From IMG/VR virus record IMGVR_UViG_3300048908_000312, positions 1 through 39,577 of that record: a stretch of 39,577 bases of DNA, one strand, 5' to 3'. The notes below the pieces were generated by a model. It ran no database searches, was not told the origin of the DNA, and worked only from the letters and a program-made list of their open reading frames with translations. Source of the DNA: a virus. Positions 38,017 through 39,577 of the stretch are shown one piece after another. A program made the position numbers and the translations under genes. Position 1 is the stretch's first letter. Each line of letters starts with the position of its first letter.

Positions 38017-38400
38017 ATGGGACTGGATCTCGATGCGCTGGCGAAATGGGCGCAAATTCTGTCGGTCGTGATCGTATTGGCCGCGGCCATTTTCGGCGTG
38101 GTGCTGGCGGCGCGGCTGTCATCGCAAAGCGCGGCGGCGGCGGCGGCCGAGGCGAAGGCGGCGGCCAAGGACGCCAAACTGATCGCGTTGGCGACCGACG
38201 ACAAGATCGACAAGGTCGCGGCCGATCTCGCCGCCTTCAAGACGCAGGCCGTCAAGGAATTCGTTTCCGCCGAAGCCGTGGGGCGGATCGAGGGGCGCAT
38301 CGAGGAGGTCGGGCGCGAGATGCGCGCCGGAATCGCCAGCATCCAGGACAAATTGATTGAATTGTTTTCGCGCCCGCCGCGCGGCAAGCCGGGAGTCTGA
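38017..38400 (+). CDS. Membrane-anchored coiled-coil protein
   Basis: 127 residues from ATG 38017 with GGAGG 8 bases upstream. One transmembrane helix (WAQILSVVIVLAAAIFGVVLAARL) near the N-terminus, then Ala/Lys-rich and amphipathic helices (VGRIEGRIEEVGREMRAGIASIQDKLIELF). The plan recalls small membrane proteins found near terminase or lysis genes of some phages, but a family cannot be named. A second spanin-like or superinfection role is possible; evidence is only topology. Confidence 0.55.
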   Translation: MGLDLDALAKWAQILSVVIVLAAAIFGVVLAARLSSQSAAAAAAEAKAAAKDAKLIALATDDKIDKVAADLAAFKTQAVKEFVSAEAVGRIEGRIEEVGREMRAGIASIQDKLIELFSRPPRGKPGV

Positions 38401-38401
38401 C

Positions 38402-39577
38402 ATGGCGAAATTGACCAAGGGCGAAGCCCGCCGCCGCATCGCCGCCGTCAACAAGGCCCTGCGCGCCGGCGCGCCGCCGCCCGGGGTCAGCCTCGGCAGC
38501 CGCAAACCCGGCGCCTTGCGCGCCGCGGCGGAAAAGCTCGGCGTCGATGCGGAGAGCCTGCGCGGTTCGATTGCGACCGCCGAGCGGCTTTACGGCCTCA
38601 TCCCGGACTGGTCGCTCTACAAGCCCCCGCCGGCGTCGCCTGAAAAGCCGAAGGCCGCCACCGAAAAACCGTTGGAACCGCCGGTTGAGCCTTTGACGCT
38701 GCGGCGCATCGCCGACCAGCTCACGCGCGAAAAAAACTTGCGCGCCTCGGCCGAGCGCGCCGCGGTTTCCGGCGCCGCGCTGCGCGAGGGCGTGTTCAAG
38801 CTGGCGGCGACGCCGCCGACGCCGCTCTCCTGGGCGCCCGACAAATCGCCGGAGGGCAAGCACCGCGAGGCCATCGTGTTGCCGATCTCCGACGTCCACA
38901 TGGGCGAGGTGATCGACCTCGACCAGATGGGCGGGCGCAACAGCTACAACCGAAGCATCGCCGCGCGGCGGCTCGAGCGCCTGTTCCAGTCCGCCGTCAA
39001 GCTCGGGACGACCCATTGGGAGGGCCCGGCGCCGGCGGTGATCTATGTCGTTCTGCTTGGCGACCTGATCACGGGCGAGATCCACGACGAGCTGGCGAAA
39101 ACCAACGACCTGCTCTCGATTCCCGCCGTGCGGGAATTGTCCGGCTTGCTGATTTCCGGGCTCGACCTGCTGCTCAAGAGCTTTTCCTGCGAGATCCGCG
39201 TCGTCGCGCTGCCGGGCAATCATGGCCGCACGACCCGCAAGCCCGAGGCCAAGGGCCACGCGATCAATTCCTATGACACGCTCGTCGCCTGGCAGATCGA
39301 GTCCTGGTACCGCGCCAAGGGCGAAAAGCGGCTGTCCTTCTCGGCGCCGCTCTCCGGCGACGCCCTGATCTCGATCTGCGGCTGGAATGTGCTGTTCACC
39401 CATGGCAACAATATCGGGTCGCGCGGCGGCATGGGCATGGTCGGCCCGGCCGCGACCATCTCGCGCGGCATGCAGCGGGTGATTCAGGATTACGCCGCGA
39501 TCGGGACCGTGATCGACTATGTCGTCACCGGCCATTTCCACACGCCGATCGAGCTGGAATACGGCTTCTGCAACGGC
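38402..39577 (+). CDS. Calcineurin-like metallophosphoesterase, 3'-truncated by window end
   Basis: 392 residues visible, no stop in the window. The metallophosphoesterase signature motifs are all present: SDVHMGE (~166-172), GDLITGE (~225), LPGNHGR (~273), FTHGNNIG (~336) and GHFHTP (~383), the metal-ligand Asp/His/Asn sets of calcineurin-like enzymes. The N-terminal ~75 residues have a helix-turn-helix-like segment (ALRAAAEKLGVDAESLRGSIATAERLYGL). In phages such enzymes are probably DNA nucleases/phosphatases or repair factors; here it sits at the end of the late region and may begin the next early/replication operon. Start ATG 38402 is 1 bp after the previous stop. Confidence 0.85.
   Translation, partial: MAKLTKGEARRRIAAVNKALRAGAPPPGVSLGSRKPGALRAAAEKLGVDAESLRGSIATAERLYGLIPDWSLYKPPPASPEKPKAATEKPLEPPVEPLTLRRIADQLTREKNLRASAERAAVSGAALREGVFKLAATPPTPLSWAPDKSPEGKHREAIVLPISDVHMGEVIDLDQMGGRNSYNRSIAARRLERLFQSAVKLGTTHWEGPAPAVIYVVLLGDLITGEIHDELAKTNDLLSIPAVRELSGLLISGLDLLLKSFSCEIRVVALPGNHGRTTRKPEAKGHAINSYDTLVAWQIESWYRAKGEKRLSFSAPLSGDALISICGWNVLFTHGNNIGSRGGMGMVGPAATISRGMQRVIQDYAAIGTVIDYVVTGHFHTPIELEYGFCNG

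Noticed and set aside
38252-39541. Minus-strand open frame (429 codons) opposite the phosphoesterase
   Set aside because: The + frame contains all metallophosphoesterase motifs; the antisense product has none and is Arg/Gly/Ala-rich.
1-39577. Circular contig with the phosphoesterase continuing into the first gene
   Set aside because: The phosphoesterase frame would enter base 1 in frame 1 and read an Arg-rich, domain-free sequence, whereas the first gene is in frame 2. A direct join is not supported; a break of unknown size could still exist.
1-39577. CRISPR array, integrase, reverse transcriptase/diversity-generating system or restriction-modification set
   Set aside because: No direct-repeat spacer pattern, tyrosine/serine recombinase motifs, RT motifs or restriction endonuclease partner was seen; the lone methyltransferase has no neighbour of that kind.

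Overview
This window is a nearly complete structural, replication and lysis gene set of a tailed phage or prophage with long non-contractile (siphovirus) tails and an HK97-type head. Every convincing gene is on the + strand, packed head to tail with 1-8 bp overlaps (TGATG, ATGA, GTGA). The DNA is GC-rich with strong G/C bias at third codon positions, and long spurious minus-strand frames are therefore common. The GC-rich codon use and the style of the genes (KRPGAGRKPKG-type terminase small subunit, tail genes resembling those of Rhizobiales/Rhodobacterales phages) suggest an alphaproteobacterial host. That host assignment is inference: there is no host gene, integrase, tRNA or att site in the window.

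Layout. (1) 1-4677, replication: an unidentified partial gene, a small ORF, a zinc-finger/Toprim primase, a small helix-turn-helix protein, an adenine-type DNA methyltransferase and a P-loop replicative helicase (DUF5906 type). (2) 4678-5001, a non-coding, AT-richer block with twelve copies of a 9-bp repeat in both orientations, the best candidate for a replication origin or control region. (3) 5002-6336, two unidentified genes, closed by a strong intrinsic terminator. (4) 6446-9307, packaging: HNH endonuclease, a putative cos region, and small and large terminase subunits. (5) 9318-13736, head: small membrane protein, portal, prohead protease, major capsid protein and a probable decoration protein. 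(6) 13794-17325, connector and tail start: adaptor, head-tail joining and tail-terminator candidates, tail tube protein, and a pair of tail assembly chaperone frames probably joined by -1 frameshifting. (7) 17329-25396, a pre-tape-measure tail protein, a 1372-residue tape measure protein, and tail-tip/hub proteins. (8) 25400-35078, a long host-recognition region: repeat-bearing tail proteins, a fibre, LamG-like lectin domains, a 14 x 21-residue repeat protein and an SGNH/GDSL esterase. (9) 35107-37946, lysis: an exported Cys-rich protein, two or three small membrane proteins including a holin candidate, a GH24 lysozyme with a signal-arrest-like N-terminus, and an i-spanin/o-spanin pair. (10) 38017-39577, a membrane coiled-coil protein and a calcineurin-like phosphoesterase cut by the window end.

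Working together: primase, helicase and the iteron block replicate the genome, probably with a host polymerase because none is encoded here. HNH plus the terminase cut and package DNA through the portal into the protease-matured HK97 shell. The tape measure sets tail length. The varied lectin, fibre and esterase modules recognise or trim surface polysaccharide. The holin-like proteins, lysozyme and spanins release progeny.

Most unusual signals: the symmetrical 9-bp iteron array with a 29-bp perfect inverted repeat; a CCCTTTG slippery site between the tail chaperone frames; the same carbohydrate-binding-like insert in the tail tube and, three times, in the tail hub; and two repeat proteins (48-bp repeats in the tape measure, 63-bp repeats in a tail lectin).
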